Shown piece by piece: positions 42,778 to 53,300 of a stretch of 64,000 bases of DNA; positions within the stretch are counted from its first letter, which is position 1; each line of letters begins with the position of its first letter. Below the pieces are notes generated by a model. That model was not told the origin of the DNA and searched no databases. It was given only the letters and a program-made list of their open reading frames with translations. This DNA comes from Cohnella sp. GbtcB17. Lineage in GTDB: Bacteria > Bacillota > Bacilli > Paenibacillales > Paenibacillaceae. Location: positions 104,083-168,082 of the forward strand of contig NZ_JAGXJW010000006.1 in NCBI RefSeq assembly GCF_019091135.1. Reading direction: 5' to 3'. Both the position numbers and the translations under genes were made by a program.

Positions 42778-43455
42778 TTACTTGAAGTAAGAAGTCGTCA
42801 GCGGAATGAACACCGAGCCGCCGTCGGATGTTTCGGCCCATACGTAGAGCGCGTCGGAACCCCCGATGTCCACTTCAACCGTGGTGAGACCATCGCCCAT
42901 GGCGATCGGCTTCGTTTTCAGCTCGATATCGGTGTCGCTGTCCCGAACGTTGAACGCCTTGATGTCTTTGCCGATCGCGGCAACTTGAATGTACAGTTTC
43001 TGGTATTTCTTTTTCGGATAAAGCATGAACGAAGCGCTGCGATCGCCGCTGTGGTTGTCCAAGAACACTTCCTTGTAGTCCTTGCCGTCGTAGACGGTCT
43101 TGGACGGATCCTTCGTGCGATTGTCGCCCTCGAAGCCGGTCGCGATCGATATGCCGTCGACCGTCTCGCCGAGCTGGATAAGGCCTTTGTTATCCACGTG
43201 CACGGCGACGCCGAGCGCGTCGGAGACGGATCGGATCGGCAGGTAGGTCGTATTGTTGTAAGTGATCGGCGCCAGCGTGCCGCCGTTGCCGTCGCGCAGC
43301 TGGAACGGCTTGCCGTTCACCTTGAAGCTCAGTCCCGAATTGAGGAACGCCTTGATCGGCGTCAAATTCGATGCGGCATAGGCGCCGGCGCCCATGCTGG
43401 CGACCATCGACAGCCCGATGACGGCTGCGGTCAGCTTTTTCTTCAATCTGTTCAC
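42778..43455 (-). CDS. Secreted protein with copper amine oxidase N-terminal-like domain
   Basis: A 225-residue exported protein. The signal peptide (about 1-28, ending GAGAYAA) is followed by a copper amine oxidase N-terminal-like domain: FLNSGLSFKVNGKPFQLRDG and ITYNNTTYLPIRSVSDALGV. The rest (about 95-225) is a beta-rich domain with KKYQKLYIQVAAIGKD. Such domains are common in Paenibacillus surface proteins and seem to bind cell-wall or matrix structures. It is monocistronic and ends at the bidirectional terminator. Confidence 0.9.
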   Translation of the reverse strand: MNRLKKKLTAAVIGLSMVASMGAGAYAASNLTPIKAFLNSGLSFKVNGKPFQLRDGNGGTLAPITYNNTTYLPIRSVSDALGVAVHVDNKGLIQLGETVDGISIATGFEGDNRTKDPSKTVYDGKDYKEVFLDNHSGDRSASFMLYPKKKYQKLYIQVAAIGKDIKAFNVRDSDTDIELKTKPIAMGDGLTTVEVDIGGSDALYVWAETSDGGSVFIPLTTSYFK

Positions 43456-43588
43456 GCTCCTGTGCCATTTATTTGCGGATATACGATTCTAGTATAGAAA
43501 TAGCTGGAAAGTCAGCGCAAATATTTTTCGGATAATTGATTCCAAAGGCCTATGTTGCTTGGCTTCGCATATCCCTCGTTCCGATTGG

Positions 43589-43597
43589 CATACTACT
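43589..43597 (+). promoter_or_regulatory. Possible sporulation-type -10 element before the CotF-like gene
   Basis: CATACTACT fits the CATANNNT -10 pattern of SigE/SigK promoters, with an ATA at 43579-43581 upstream. It sits 37 bases before the TTG start. The spacing is not decisive. Confidence 0.3.
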
Positions 43598-43633
43598 TGC
43601 GACGCGTATCCAATCGAAGGGGGTTTTTCCAAA

Positions 43634-44203
43634 TTGAATCTCGGTAACCATGAGGCGCTTGAGCTGAACGAATTGCTGATGAGCTGCACGAACTCCATAC
43701 AGTCGATGGCGCTGTTCCTGAATCAGGCGAAGGATCCCGAGCTGAAGGAAATGATCGCGAAGCAGTATCCCGCCCATGTCCAGGATTACAATATGAAAAT
43801 CGAATTCGTGAAAAAAATGACGGGCTCCACGGACAAGCTGAACGTCCCCGGCCTGTCGATGACGGCGCTCCTGCCCGTAGCGGCGCCGCCGTACCCGTCC
43901 ATCGAGCCGCAGGTGAAGCTGGCCGAGCTGGACGACCGGTCGATCGCCACCTCGTATCTGCTGACGCTCAAGCGTGCGGGCCGCGAGTACGCTTGGGCGG
44001 CCTTCGAATGCGGGACGCCGCAGCTGCGGGCGTTTCTCGAGGACGCGTTCCGCATGTGCTCGCACCAGGCGCACGAAGTATGGTCGTACATGGGCCGCAA
44101 AGGCTGGTACCCGATCGTGCCCGCGACGGGCAACCTGATGGAGACGATCGGCCAGATCTACCGGGAAGTGCCGCATCACCAGCCGATGACCGTATACCAA
44201 TAA
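43634..44203 (+). CDS. CotF-like spore coat protein
   Basis: A 189-residue protein from TTG 43634, with AAGGGGG ten bases upstream; an ATG at 43559 lacks a site. It is helical and ferritin-like, with LNLGNHEALELNELLMSCTN and paired helices as in CotF-type coat proteins, and ends GQIYREVPHHQPMTVYQ. Such proteins form part of the spore coat, which fits a spore-former. The possible SigE/K promoter agrees. Family assignment by pattern. Confidence 0.65.
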   Translation: MNLGNHEALELNELLMSCTNSIQSMALFLNQAKDPELKEMIAKQYPAHVQDYNMKIEFVKKMTGSTDKLNVPGLSMTALLPVAAPPYPSIEPQVKLAELDDRSIATSYLLTLKRAGREYAWAAFECGTPQLRAFLEDAFRMCSHQAHEVWSYMGRKGWYPIVPATGNLMETIGQIYREVPHHQPMTVYQ

Positions 44204-44213
44204 GCCAAGCGCT

Positions 44214-44256
44214 AACGAAAAACACCGAGCGACCCAGTCGTTCGGTGTTTTTCGTT
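44214..44256 (+). terminator. Terminator after the CotF-like gene (shared hairpin type)
   Basis: CGAAAAACACCGAGCGAC-cca-GTCGTTCGGTGTTTTTCG forms an 18-bp stem with one G-T pair. A close relative is found at 55115-55158. Confidence 0.88.
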
Positions 44257-44370
44257 GCGTTTTTTTATCCAAAACGCTTATTCGCCCGATTCAACAAGAT
44301 TAAGCGATCTGGTTTCTTGTAGCCCGCCCGGCGCCTGTGTGAGAATGCAGCTAACTCCCTTGCGGTCGAT

Positions 44371-44384
44371 AGTAAGCGCTTTAA
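44371..44384. promoter_or_regulatory. CcpA cre-like site before the LplB operon
   Basis: AGTAAGCGCTTTAA matches the cre consensus at 12 of 14 positions, just upstream of the LplB-type permease gene. This suggests carbon catabolite control of the carbohydrate locus. Confidence 0.55.
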
Positions 44385-44406
44385 TTTGAAAGGAGTGCAT
44401 TCACAA

Positions 44407-45378
44407 ATGGCAATACCCGTACGCTGGCGTGCGGCTCGGCTTCGTACCCAAGGGGCTGGGGCGGACGCCCGGAGGCGATCCTGGAACCGAATAAAGCGTT
44501 ATGGTCCGATCTACGCGCTTTTCGTGCCGGTGCTCGCATACTTCGCGATCTTCCATTATGCGCCGATGGTCGGGGTAATCATCGCTTTTAAGGATTACAA
44601 CTTCCGGGAAGGGATATTCGGCAGCGACTGGGCGGGACTCAAGCATTTCCGGCGCTTTATCGAGAACGGGGATTTCTGGATTATTTTTCGGAATACGCTC
44701 GTGCTGGCGTTTTACAGGCTCTTGTTCGGCTTCCCCGCGCCGATCCTGTTCGCGCTGCTGATTCACGAGATGCGGTTCGCCCGCTGGAAACGGATCATTC
44801 AAACGGTTTCCTATCTGCCTCATTTTGTATCGTGGGTCGTCGTCTATGCGCTGATGTACAATTTTTTCTCCGAAAATGGTCTTGTGAACGCCTTGCTCAA
44901 GGGAGCTGCGGGCCATACGCTGCCGTTCCTATCCTCCGCCGATTACTTCAGGACAATGTTCGTAGGGAGCGCGATATGGAAGGAAATCGGGTGGAACGCG
45001 ATTATTTTCCTTGCGGCTCTTACCCGTGTGGACCCCGAGCTGCACGAGGCATCCGCGATGGACGGCGCGAATCGGTTCCGGCGGCTCTGGCATATTACAC
45101 TGCCGGGCATCGGCAGCGTGATCGGCATCATGTTCATTCTGAGCCTTGGCGGCATTCTGAGCGTCAGCTTCGAGCAGATTCTGGTCATGATCAACCCGCA
45201 GGTCTCGTCGGTCGCCGAGGTCGTCGACTACTACGTCTACCGGGTCGGACTGCTGAACACGAACAATTACAGCTATGCGACAGCCGTCGGATTGTTCCGT
45301 TCCGTCATCGCCCTTGCGCTCGTGCTGATCGCCAACCGTCTGGCCAAAAAATTCGATGAGGAGGGCGGTATCTGGTGA
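44407..45378 (+). CDS. Carbohydrate ABC transporter permease (LplB type)
   Basis: A 323-residue permease from ATG 44407, which has AAAGGAG 11 bases upstream; a TTG at 44386 overlaps that site. The family hallmark FKDYNFREGIFGSDWAGLKH follows the first helix and the EAA loop is HEASAMDGANRFRRLWHITL. Six membrane helices. These permeases serve oligosaccharides from plant polysaccharides in Paenibacillus. Its stop overlaps the next gene by four bases. Confidence 0.95.
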   Translation: MAIPVRWRAARLRTQGAGADARRRSWNRIKRYGPIYALFVPVLAYFAIFHYAPMVGVIIAFKDYNFREGIFGSDWAGLKHFRRFIENGDFWIIFRNTLVLAFYRLLFGFPAPILFALLIHEMRFARWKRIIQTVSYLPHFVSWVVVYALMYNFFSENGLVNALLKGAAGHTLPFLSSADYFRTMFVGSAIWKEIGWNAIIFLAALTRVDPELHEASAMDGANRFRRLWHITLPGIGSVIGIMFILSLGGILSVSFEQILVMINPQVSSVAEVVDYYVYRVGLLNTNNYSYATAVGLFRSVIALALVLIANRLAKKFDEEGGIW

Positions 45379-46250
45379 AACGATCGACAAGCTCAAGCTT
45401 TACCAGGCCCCAAGCGGCAGACTTCATTATCCTGGGCGTCCTCGTGCTGCTCGGCATCACGACCTTGTATCCGTTCGTGAACGTGCTGTTCGCGTCCTTC
45501 GCGGACATGAAGGACATCGTCGAACAAGGCGGCATGCTCTTGTTCCCGCGATCCGTCCACCTGGACAGCTACCTGTACGTGCTTCGCTTCTCCGGCATTC
45601 CGGAGGCGTACCGCATTACGATTTTCATCACGATTGTCGGCACGCTGATCAACCTCGTCATGACGTCGCTCGGCGCCTACGTGCTGTCGAACCGGGAACT
45701 GCCGGGGCGCAATGCGCTTATGGCCATCGTGCTGGTGACGATGCTGTTTAACGGCGGCCTGATTCCGACCTACCTCGTTGTGCGCGCCCTTCATCTCGTC
45801 GATACGGTATGGGCGCTCATGCTGCCTTTTGCCATCAACGCCTGGCTGCTCATCCTTATGCGCAACTTCTTCCAGGGTATCCCCGCGAGCCTGCGGGAAT
45901 CGGCCCGAATCGACGGCTGCTCGGAGCTTGGCATTCTGGTGCGCATCATGCTGCCGCTGTCGCTGCCGATCGTTGCGACGTTGTCGCTGTTCTACGGAGT
46001 CGGTCACTGGAACGAATACATCAATGTCGTCATCTACATCAACGATCCGAAGCTGTCTACGCTTCAACTGGTGCTGCGCAAGATGTACACGTTTTCCCTC
46101 GACCAGCTCGACGGGGACAGCCTGCCGCCGCCGGTCGAGTCGATTCGCGCAGCCACCGTCATCCTCTCGACCCTGCCCATGATGATCGTCTATCCGTTCC
46201 TGCAGAAGTACTTTGTTCAGGGCGTCATGGTCGGCTCCGTGAAAGGCTAA
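45375..46250 (+). CDS. Carbohydrate ABC transporter permease (YtcP/LplC type)
   Basis: A 291-residue permease with six helices. The EAA loop is RESARIDGCSELGILVRIML, and the C-terminus is KYFVQGVMVGSVKG, both typical of YtcP. The GTG start overlaps the LplB stop by four bases. It pairs with LplB to form the channel. Confidence 0.95.
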   Translation: MKRSTSSSFTRPQAADFIILGVLVLLGITTLYPFVNVLFASFADMKDIVEQGGMLLFPRSVHLDSYLYVLRFSGIPEAYRITIFITIVGTLINLVMTSLGAYVLSNRELPGRNALMAIVLVTMLFNGGLIPTYLVVRALHLVDTVWALMLPFAINAWLLILMRNFFQGIPASLRESARIDGCSELGILVRIMLPLSLPIVATLSLFYGVGHWNEYINVVIYINDPKLSTLQLVLRKMYTFSLDQLDGDSLPPPVESIRAATVILSTLPMMIVYPFLQKYFVQGVMVGSVKG

Positions 46251-46312
46251 CGCTATGGTTATCAGCCTCTATGGCTTATAATAAAACCCAGAATGAAAGG
46301 GAGATCATTGAA

Positions 46313-47911
46313 ATGCACAAGAAAAAGAAAGCCCGCTTTGCCGCCTCGCTCGCCGCTTTATCGCTGACGGGAACGCTCGTAGCCGGATGCAGCAACGACG
46401 GCGACTCGAAGGAGACTGCACCGGCAAGCGGAGAAGCGTCCGCCCAAGCAGGGCAGACCGCATCTTCCCCCGTGCCGGTATCGCTCATCCAGCCCGATCT
46501 CGGCCGGGTATGGAAGAACGACAACCCGGTTACCGCGGAGCTTGAGAAAAAGACGAACGTCAAGCTGAACGTCACGATGTTCCCGAACAACGACTTCAAC
46601 AACAAATACAACGTGCTTGCAGCTTCGGACGATATTCCCGATATCAGCCGGCTGGGCTCCTTCGATTATCAGAAATACGTGGACCAGGGACTTTTTCTGG
46701 AGCTGAGCGAATATGTGGACAAGTTCGGCCCCAATCTCAAGCAGGCGATCAAGCCGGAATTGTGGGAGCTTACGAAGTATAAAGGCAAGCAGTACGTCAT
46801 CCCTTACGAAAACCAGGCGGGCAAGGAAGTGCCGGTCGTACGGGCCGACTGGCTCGAATCGCTGGGCCTGAAGATGCCGGCCAATCTGGACGAATTCGAA
46901 GCGATGCTGAAAGCGTTTACGTTCGACGATCCGGACAAAAACGGGAAGAACGACACCTATGGCCTCGGCTCGGCCAATACGTATGCCGAATCGTTTATGC
47001 CGATTTTCGGCGCCTATGGCATTGCTCCGGGCTTCATCGGCGGCAGTACGCCGATGGCCAGCTATGCGAAGGACGACAAGATCACGCCGGTCGCCGTTTC
47101 GCCGGAATACAAAGCTGCGCTCGAATATATTAAAAAGCTTTGGGACGGCAAGGTCGTCGACCCCGAGCTGTTCACGATCAAGCCGGACCAAGCCCAGCAG
47201 AAGCTGGCGCAAGGCAAGATCGGCTACTTCAACGCCTGGTGGTCGATCGCACCCCAGCAGCTTATGCAGCAGCTGAAGATGAAGGAGATCGTGCCGAACG
47301 CGAAGTGGGAACCGATCTCCCCCGGCATCGCCGGCCCGGAGGGCAAGAGCGGCATGTACTCGTTCGGAACGGTAGGCGCAGCCCTCGCGATCTCCGCCAA
47401 GGTCAAAAATCCGGAAGCGGCCATCAAGTTCCTCGACTATCTCGCGACGGACGAAGGCTGGGAGCTGAGTCATTACGGCATTAAGGGCACGCATTATACG
47501 TCGGTCACGGAACCTCGGACGCCGGAAGGCCAGAAGGCCTTCGACGAGAAGTGGCTGGACCCGCTCAGCCAGCTCGTCTCCAGAGGGGACTTGACGGGCA
47601 AGGCGAGCGCCGCCACGACGGACCCGGTGCAGATCGAGAACAATCGCTTTATCGACGCAGCCTCGAAGTATACGCTTTATCAGGATGCGTTCTACGGCAT
47701 TCCGCTGACCGAGGAAGAGCAGACCTACGGGCCGGATGTGGCCAAGTACGAGGAAGAAATGCTGATCAAGTTCGTCACCGGCACCGAACCGCTCTCCAAG
47801 TGGGATGAGTATGTCGAGACTTGGAAAAAGAAGGGCGGCAAGACGATTCTGGATGCCAAGATCAAGTCGTACAACGAACTAAAGTCGGCCCAGGCCGCAG
47901 CCGGCATCTAA
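46313..47911 (+). CDS. Carbohydrate-binding lipoprotein (LplA/YtcQ type)
   Basis: A 532-residue binding protein from ATG 46313, with AAAGGGAG upstream. The longer frame opens inside the upstream permease gene and is spurious. The lipobox LVAGC lies near residue 25, followed by a Ser/Ala-rich tether. The hallmark segments are VWKNDNPVTAELEKKTNVKL, QAIKPELWELTKYKGKQYVI and DPDKNGKNDTYGLG, which is a DxDxDG-like calcium loop. It binds oligosaccharides and completes the transporter with LplB and YtcP. Confidence 0.94.
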   Translation: MHKKKKARFAASLAALSLTGTLVAGCSNDGDSKETAPASGEASAQAGQTASSPVPVSLIQPDLGRVWKNDNPVTAELEKKTNVKLNVTMFPNNDFNNKYNVLAASDDIPDISRLGSFDYQKYVDQGLFLELSEYVDKFGPNLKQAIKPELWELTKYKGKQYVIPYENQAGKEVPVVRADWLESLGLKMPANLDEFEAMLKAFTFDDPDKNGKNDTYGLGSANTYAESFMPIFGAYGIAPGFIGGSTPMASYAKDDKITPVAVSPEYKAALEYIKKLWDGKVVDPELFTIKPDQAQQKLAQGKIGYFNAWWSIAPQQLMQQLKMKEIVPNAKWEPISPGIAGPEGKSGMYSFGTVGAALAISAKVKNPEAAIKFLDYLATDEGWELSHYGIKGTHYTSVTEPRTPEGQKAFDEKWLDPLSQLVSRGDLTGKASAATTDPVQIENNRFIDAASKYTLYQDAFYGIPLTEEEQTYGPDVAKYEEEMLIKFVTGTEPLSKWDEYVETWKKKGGKTILDAKIKSYNELKSAQAAAGI

Positions 47912-47973
47912 GCGCAACGTCGTAGGCGGAGCCGGGCCGCCCGGCTCTGCCGCTGCATGGAGGAGGGGGCCTT

Positions 47974-50328
47974 TTGAGACAGAGAAAAACACCGCGCTTC
48001 ATGCAAAGCAATTGGTTCGAGTATTTCTATTACTTTCTCGCCTTGTCGCTGCTGGTCGCGTTCACGGCCGGCTACGCCCTGTATTCGTCCTCGTCTTCCT
48101 TGCTGTGGAAGGAGGCCGTCCAGAGCAACAGCAATACGCTTCAGCTCATCCAGAACGGTCAGGAGATCGTGCTGGGCGAAGTCAACAAGGCGATGGAAAA
48201 TGTGCTGCTCGACTCCTCCTTTCTCAGCTACATGGACGAAGACCGTCAATCGGACATTTTCAGCCGGCTGCAATTCCAGCACCGGCTGGACAACGTCGTG
48301 CTCGCGAGTGACCATATTCATTCGCTGTACATTTACTACACCGGTCCGCATGCGGTGCTCTCTTCGGTTCAGGGCGCCGTGCCGCTGGCTGCTTTCGACG
48401 ATCGGGACTTTGCCGAGTCGCTCGCCGGCGAGCCGTCGCCCAAGTCAATCGTCCGATCGCGCTCGCTGCCGGGGATCTCGTCGGCGCAGCGGGAGCCGGT
48501 CATCACCATTGTGAAAACATTGCCGATCATTTTTAAAGGAAAGCAGCCCGCAGCCTACGTCGTCATCAATATCAAAGGCGATTACCTGGTCCGTATTATG
48601 AACTCCTTGAATACGAACAAAAACGCGCATCTGATCGTCACCGACCGCGAAGGCACGATCGTGTCCCACAAGTCGTCGGACGAGGCGCTGTTCTTCGGCG
48701 GGACGCCCGGCACGTTCGATGTATCCCGGATGAACGGAGAGTCGGGCAGCCTGTTCGCCAACGTGCAGGGCACGAAGTCGCTCGTCTGCTACGTCAAGTC
48801 CGAACCGAGCGGCTGGATATACATCTACACGGTTCCGAAGTCTGCGGTCACGCACAGCCTGCGCCTGTGGAGCAATGCAACCGTCGTCATCTGCCTGCTC
48901 GCCGTCCTGCTCAGTCTGGCGGGCTCCGCCCTGCTGTCGCGGCGCGTCTTCCATCCGCTGTCGCGGATCTTGTCGACGCTGCGGGGCGCGCATCCCGACA
49001 CGCCGGCAGGGGATCGGGGCGCAGGGAAGGAGATGACGCAGATCGAGCTGAATGTCGGACGGCTGATCGATCGCAACCGCGATTTGTCGATGCTGCTCAA
49101 GGACTACGAGATTCAGAGCCGCAACACGTTCCTGCTGCGGCTTGCCGACGGCGGCGAGTGGGTGACGGCCCAGACGCTGGAGCGACTGGCCTATTACGGC
49201 GTGCATCTGGAGGAAAAGGGATCTTTTATCGTCGCCATCGTTTCCATGGACGATTTCTCGCGGTTCAGCGCGGAGACGAACGAGGCCGAGCGGAATACGC
49301 TGCTGCTCAAGCTGTCCGAGCTGCTGCACAAAGAGGCGTTCGAACGAATGCCCTGGCAGGGCTATCTGGTCGAGACCGAACCGGGCGAGACGGCGCTCGT
49401 CCTGCAGTACGGCGGCACCGGCGCGGAAGCGGCGGCGTGGATGGGGCAGCTCAAGCCATGGTTCCGCCAGCTTCACGAATCGCTTCACGCGTTTGCCGGG
49501 ATGACCTTCACCGTTGGCGTGAGCACCCCGCACGAAGGGCTGCAGGCGCTGAGCGAGAGCTATGGCGAAGCGCAGGCGGCGGTCAGGCAGAAGCTTGTAT
49601 ACGGCTACAACAACGTCATCTTCTACGAGGCTGTCAGGACAGAAGGGGGAGCGGCCATCTACCCCCTCGGCATCGAGCGGAATCTGCTCGCCCAATTCAA
49701 GCTGGGCAGCAGGGAAGGCGTCTCCCGCGGGCTGCGAGATTTCGAGGCCTATTTGCTTGAGCATCACGCCGGGCGAATCGAGGTTGTGCGGCACTACTTT
49801 TTGCAGCTGTTCTCCTCTTCGCTCAGATGCGTGTACGAGATCGACGCCAACCTTGGCTTCCAGCCTGTCATCCAGCAGCTGAGGCACACGGATCTGCTCG
49901 GGCTGGAGACGATGGGGCGAATGGTCGGCTACATGGAGCAGCTGTACGATACGGTTCTCGATCATCTGGAACAGAAGCGCAGCCGCAAGAACAAGGAGCT
50001 GGCCGAAGGCATCGACCGTTATGTCGAAGCCCATCTTGGCGGCGATCTGTCCGTCGAGCGAATCAGCGATACGTTCGCCATCAGCACGTCTCATCTCCGC
50101 AAAATTTATAAGGAAGAGACCGGTACGACGCTCAAGGACATGATCGGCCGCAAGCGGATCGCCAAAGCGAAGGAGTTGCTCGGCGACCCGCACAACCGGA
50201 TCGGGGATATTGCCCTCGAAGTCGGCTACCTGACCGTCCAATCGTTCACCAAGGCGTTTAAGCTCGAGACGGGCAGGACCCCGGGCGAGTACCGCGACCA
50301 GGTGCTGCGGGAAAATCTGAAGCAATAG
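47974..50328 (+). CDS. Membrane-bound AraC-family regulator (YesS-like)
   Basis: A 784-residue regulator. TM1 lies about residues 16-38, an extracellular Cache-like sensor domain about 40-290, and TM2 about 294-316. A cytoplasmic middle domain follows (about 360-660). The C-terminal AraC double HTH (about 680-784) has LSVERISDTFAISTSHLRKI, then RIGDIALEVGYLTVQSFTKA, and ends TGRTPGEYRDQV. YesS-like proteins sense sugars at the cell surface and activate transporter and glycosidase genes, without a separate kinase. GGAGGAGGGGG before TTG 47974 supports the start. Confidence 0.92.
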   Translation: MRQRKTPRFMQSNWFEYFYYFLALSLLVAFTAGYALYSSSSSLLWKEAVQSNSNTLQLIQNGQEIVLGEVNKAMENVLLDSSFLSYMDEDRQSDIFSRLQFQHRLDNVVLASDHIHSLYIYYTGPHAVLSSVQGAVPLAAFDDRDFAESLAGEPSPKSIVRSRSLPGISSAQREPVITIVKTLPIIFKGKQPAAYVVINIKGDYLVRIMNSLNTNKNAHLIVTDREGTIVSHKSSDEALFFGGTPGTFDVSRMNGESGSLFANVQGTKSLVCYVKSEPSGWIYIYTVPKSAVTHSLRLWSNATVVICLLAVLLSLAGSALLSRRVFHPLSRILSTLRGAHPDTPAGDRGAGKEMTQIELNVGRLIDRNRDLSMLLKDYEIQSRNTFLLRLADGGEWVTAQTLERLAYYGVHLEEKGSFIVAIVSMDDFSRFSAETNEAERNTLLLKLSELLHKEAFERMPWQGYLVETEPGETALVLQYGGTGAEAAAWMGQLKPWFRQLHESLHAFAGMTFTVGVSTPHEGLQALSESYGEAQAAVRQKLVYGYNNVIFYEAVRTEGGAAIYPLGIERNLLAQFKLGSREGVSRGLRDFEAYLLEHHAGRIEVVRHYFLQLFSSSLRCVYEIDANLGFQPVIQQLRHTDLLGLETMGRMVGYMEQLYDTVLDHLEQKRSRKNKELAEGIDRYVEAHLGGDLSVERISDTFAISTSHLRKIYKEETGTTLKDMIGRKRIAKAKELLGDPHNRIGDIALEVGYLTVQSFTKAFKLETGRTPGEYRDQVLRENLKQ

Positions 50329-50365
50329 CGCATTTCGCCGTACAAATCGGAAGGAGGAAGCGCGG

Positions 50366-53300
50366 ATGAGAGGGATGCGATTTATCGATCGAATGGGAAA
50401 AACCGTTTGTCTGCTGATGGCGGCCCTGCTGCTCCCCATTGGGCTTTTCGCGCCGGCGTCTGCCGGCGCGGCCGACGGTGCGGCTGAGGGCGCGATCGTC
50501 ATAGAGGGAGAGGCCGCGAACGCGACGAATTTTGCGCCGGGCGTGCAGACCGCTTCGGGTTACAGCGAAGGCAAGTACCTGGCGGTGTTGACCAACGCGC
50601 AGGCGCCTGCCGACGGCTACTTGGCCGAGTACCGGGTTCAGGTGCCGAAGGCGGGGACCTACCAATTGGATATCGCTGCGACGCCGCCTTCGATCAATTG
50701 GGCGTCGCCCTACGACCTGAAGGTGAACGGCGGGAGCTTCGCCCGCGTCAGCAATGCCGTGGAATACGGTCAGGTGAACAGCACCGTCCGCAGCTACCAT
50801 CTGAATCCGGTAGAGCTGCAGGCCGGGGAGAACACGCTCACCTTCCGCGTGACGGAACGGCGCGTGCAGCCCGACCAGCGGTATACGATGTTTATCGATT
50901 GGCTCCGACTGACGCCGGTGCCGCTGCAGCTCAAGGAGATGTCGTTCGAGGCGCAGCTCGGCGTCTTTCAGGCGGGAGTGTCCGTGAGGTTCGCGGTTTA
51001 TTTGAACGGCGCGGCTGCCGCGGGAGACGAAGTCTCCTACGCGATTCGGGATTATTGGGGCGACGTCGTTGCGGAGCAATCGGCAGCGGTCTCCGCCGGC
51101 GAGAAAAGCGCGCCGGTCGACCTGGGCGCACTTCCCGCGGGACATTACACGGTAAATGCCGAGTTGTCTGGTACAAACAGTCGGATAACGGGTTATTTTG
51201 CGGTGGTCGCTCCGCTTGCAGAGCGTCAGGCACTGTCCGATACGCCGTTTGCCATGGACACGGCGGCTTCCTGGCTCGTCCCCGGCGCCAAGATGGACGA
51301 TTTCGTGTCCGCGTTGAAGCTGTCCGGCGTGACCTGGATCCGCGACCGGTTCCGTTGGAACGATGCGGTCAATCCGGCTTCGGGCTCGTACCATTTTGAC
51401 GCCGATCCGTCCAAGAAGTTCATTCAGGCGATATCCGCCGCGGGCATCCGCATTCTGGACATGTATGCGGGCTCTCCCGCCTGGACGCGGAACGGAACGG
51501 GCACGCTGCCGACCGATTTGCTGGCCGCCTACCGTTTCGCCCATGACTCCGCCGATTATTACGGCGACCAGGTTGCGGCATGGGAGGTTTGGAACGAGCA
51601 AAATCACGGGTTCACGACCGACAGCGAGCCGGCCGACCAGTATGCGTCCTTTTTGAAGGCCGCTGCGATCGGCTATGCGGATTCGGCTGCGAAGCCGATG
51701 GTCTCCATGGGCGGGCTCGCCTACCTGCCGGGCAACTATGCGAGGCTGATGCTGCAGAACGAGATTTTCCCTTATATCGATATTTATAATTTCCATATCC
51801 ATCAGCAATACCGGACGGACACGCCAGTGATTCCATACCCGGAAGGTGTCGTCACGCATGAGCAGTTCAAGGATCAATTCGGGGGCGAAGGCAAGCCCAT
51901 GTGGGTGACCGAGGCGGGTCTCGGCGTTCCCGCGGCGCCGCCGGAGGAGCTGACGGCAGAGGCGCAGCGGCTGCAAGCGCGCTATGCCGTCACGTCGACC
52001 GTCACATCCTTGTCCCAAGGCGCGGACCGGCAGTTCGTCTTCGTGACGCCGCCTTATCAGGAGGGCGCCAACTTCTGGGGGCTGTTCAGCCGGGCCTTTA
52101 CGCCGTATGCGTCCTACACCGCCGTATCCGCCATGACCGAGGCGATGGGCCGCGCCGAATATGCGGGTCGACTGCAGGAATTGCCGGCGGGCGTGACCGG
52201 TTATGTATTCCGGGACGGCGACGATACCGTGTCGGTGCTGTGGTCGGATTCGTCCCGGCAAGTGACGCTGCAGGGAGAGACGTCCGAAGCCGTTCGGACG
52301 GACCTGATGGGACGGAAGACATCGCTTGCGCCGTCGGCCGGGGACGGCAGCTATACGATAGAAGCGGGACCCGATCCCGTCTACGTGCGCATGCATGGCG
52401 AACCGGAAGGGTTGACTTCCGGGGCCGCACCGCAGGCGGCCAAGAGCGAAGCGGAGGCCGAGCCGCTTACGGCTGCGGAGCGCGTCGTCTTATTCCAGCG
52501 CTATCCGGCTGACTTGCAAGCGAACAGCAAGAAGAACGGGTATGTTCTTCAGTTGAATCAGCCCGTGACGCTGTCCGTCGAGGTCTACAACTTGAACGAC
52601 CAACCGATGACCGGCACGATTGAAGGTCAGGCGCTCGGCGGCTGGGTGCTCGGCGAAGCGTCCAGGCCGGTGGCGCTGGCGCCGTTCAGCAAGGCGGTCG
52701 TCACGTTCACGCTCTCGGCCGGGCCGCACGTGGTCGCCAATCTTTCGTCGCCCGTTCGCTTCCAGGGCAAATTCGGCGACGAGCGGACGACGAGCTCCGT
52801 CTCCAATGTCATTACCCTGAGCGAAGTGGAGATCGGCGATCCGGTTCCGGGAGCCGCAGATCCGGCAAGCTGGCGACTGGATCTGCCCGACGCGATCGCG
52901 CCTGTGGGGACGGGGACCGTGACATCGGGAGCCGCGGCCGGCGAAGTCCGATTCGATTACCAATTCGCCGAAGGCGGGGACAAGTGGGCTTACCCGTTCC
53001 TGAACCTGCCGGCCGGAACCGACTATACGGACGAATCGGGCTTTGCGTTTTACCTTTATGCGGATGCGGACATTCCCGATACGACGATGCGGATATTTAT
53101 TAACGAAACGTCGGGCGCACGGTATTTCACGCAGTCCGGATACGCGATCAAGCAGGGCTGGAACCAGATCCGGGCGCCGTTCAGCGACTTCTCGCTTTTC
53201 GGCGGCAACGATCCAGTGACTCGGCTGGATCTGGACCAGATCGCCAGCATTCAGCTGGGCGTCAACACGAAGGTCGGCGATATGCCGCCGTTTACGATCA

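Noticed and set aside
45809..46312. N-terminal extension of the LplA/YtcQ-type binding protein into the permease gene
   Set aside because: The extension overlaps the YtcP permease out of frame; a lipoprotein signal peptide starts at 46313 with a proper ribosome binding site.
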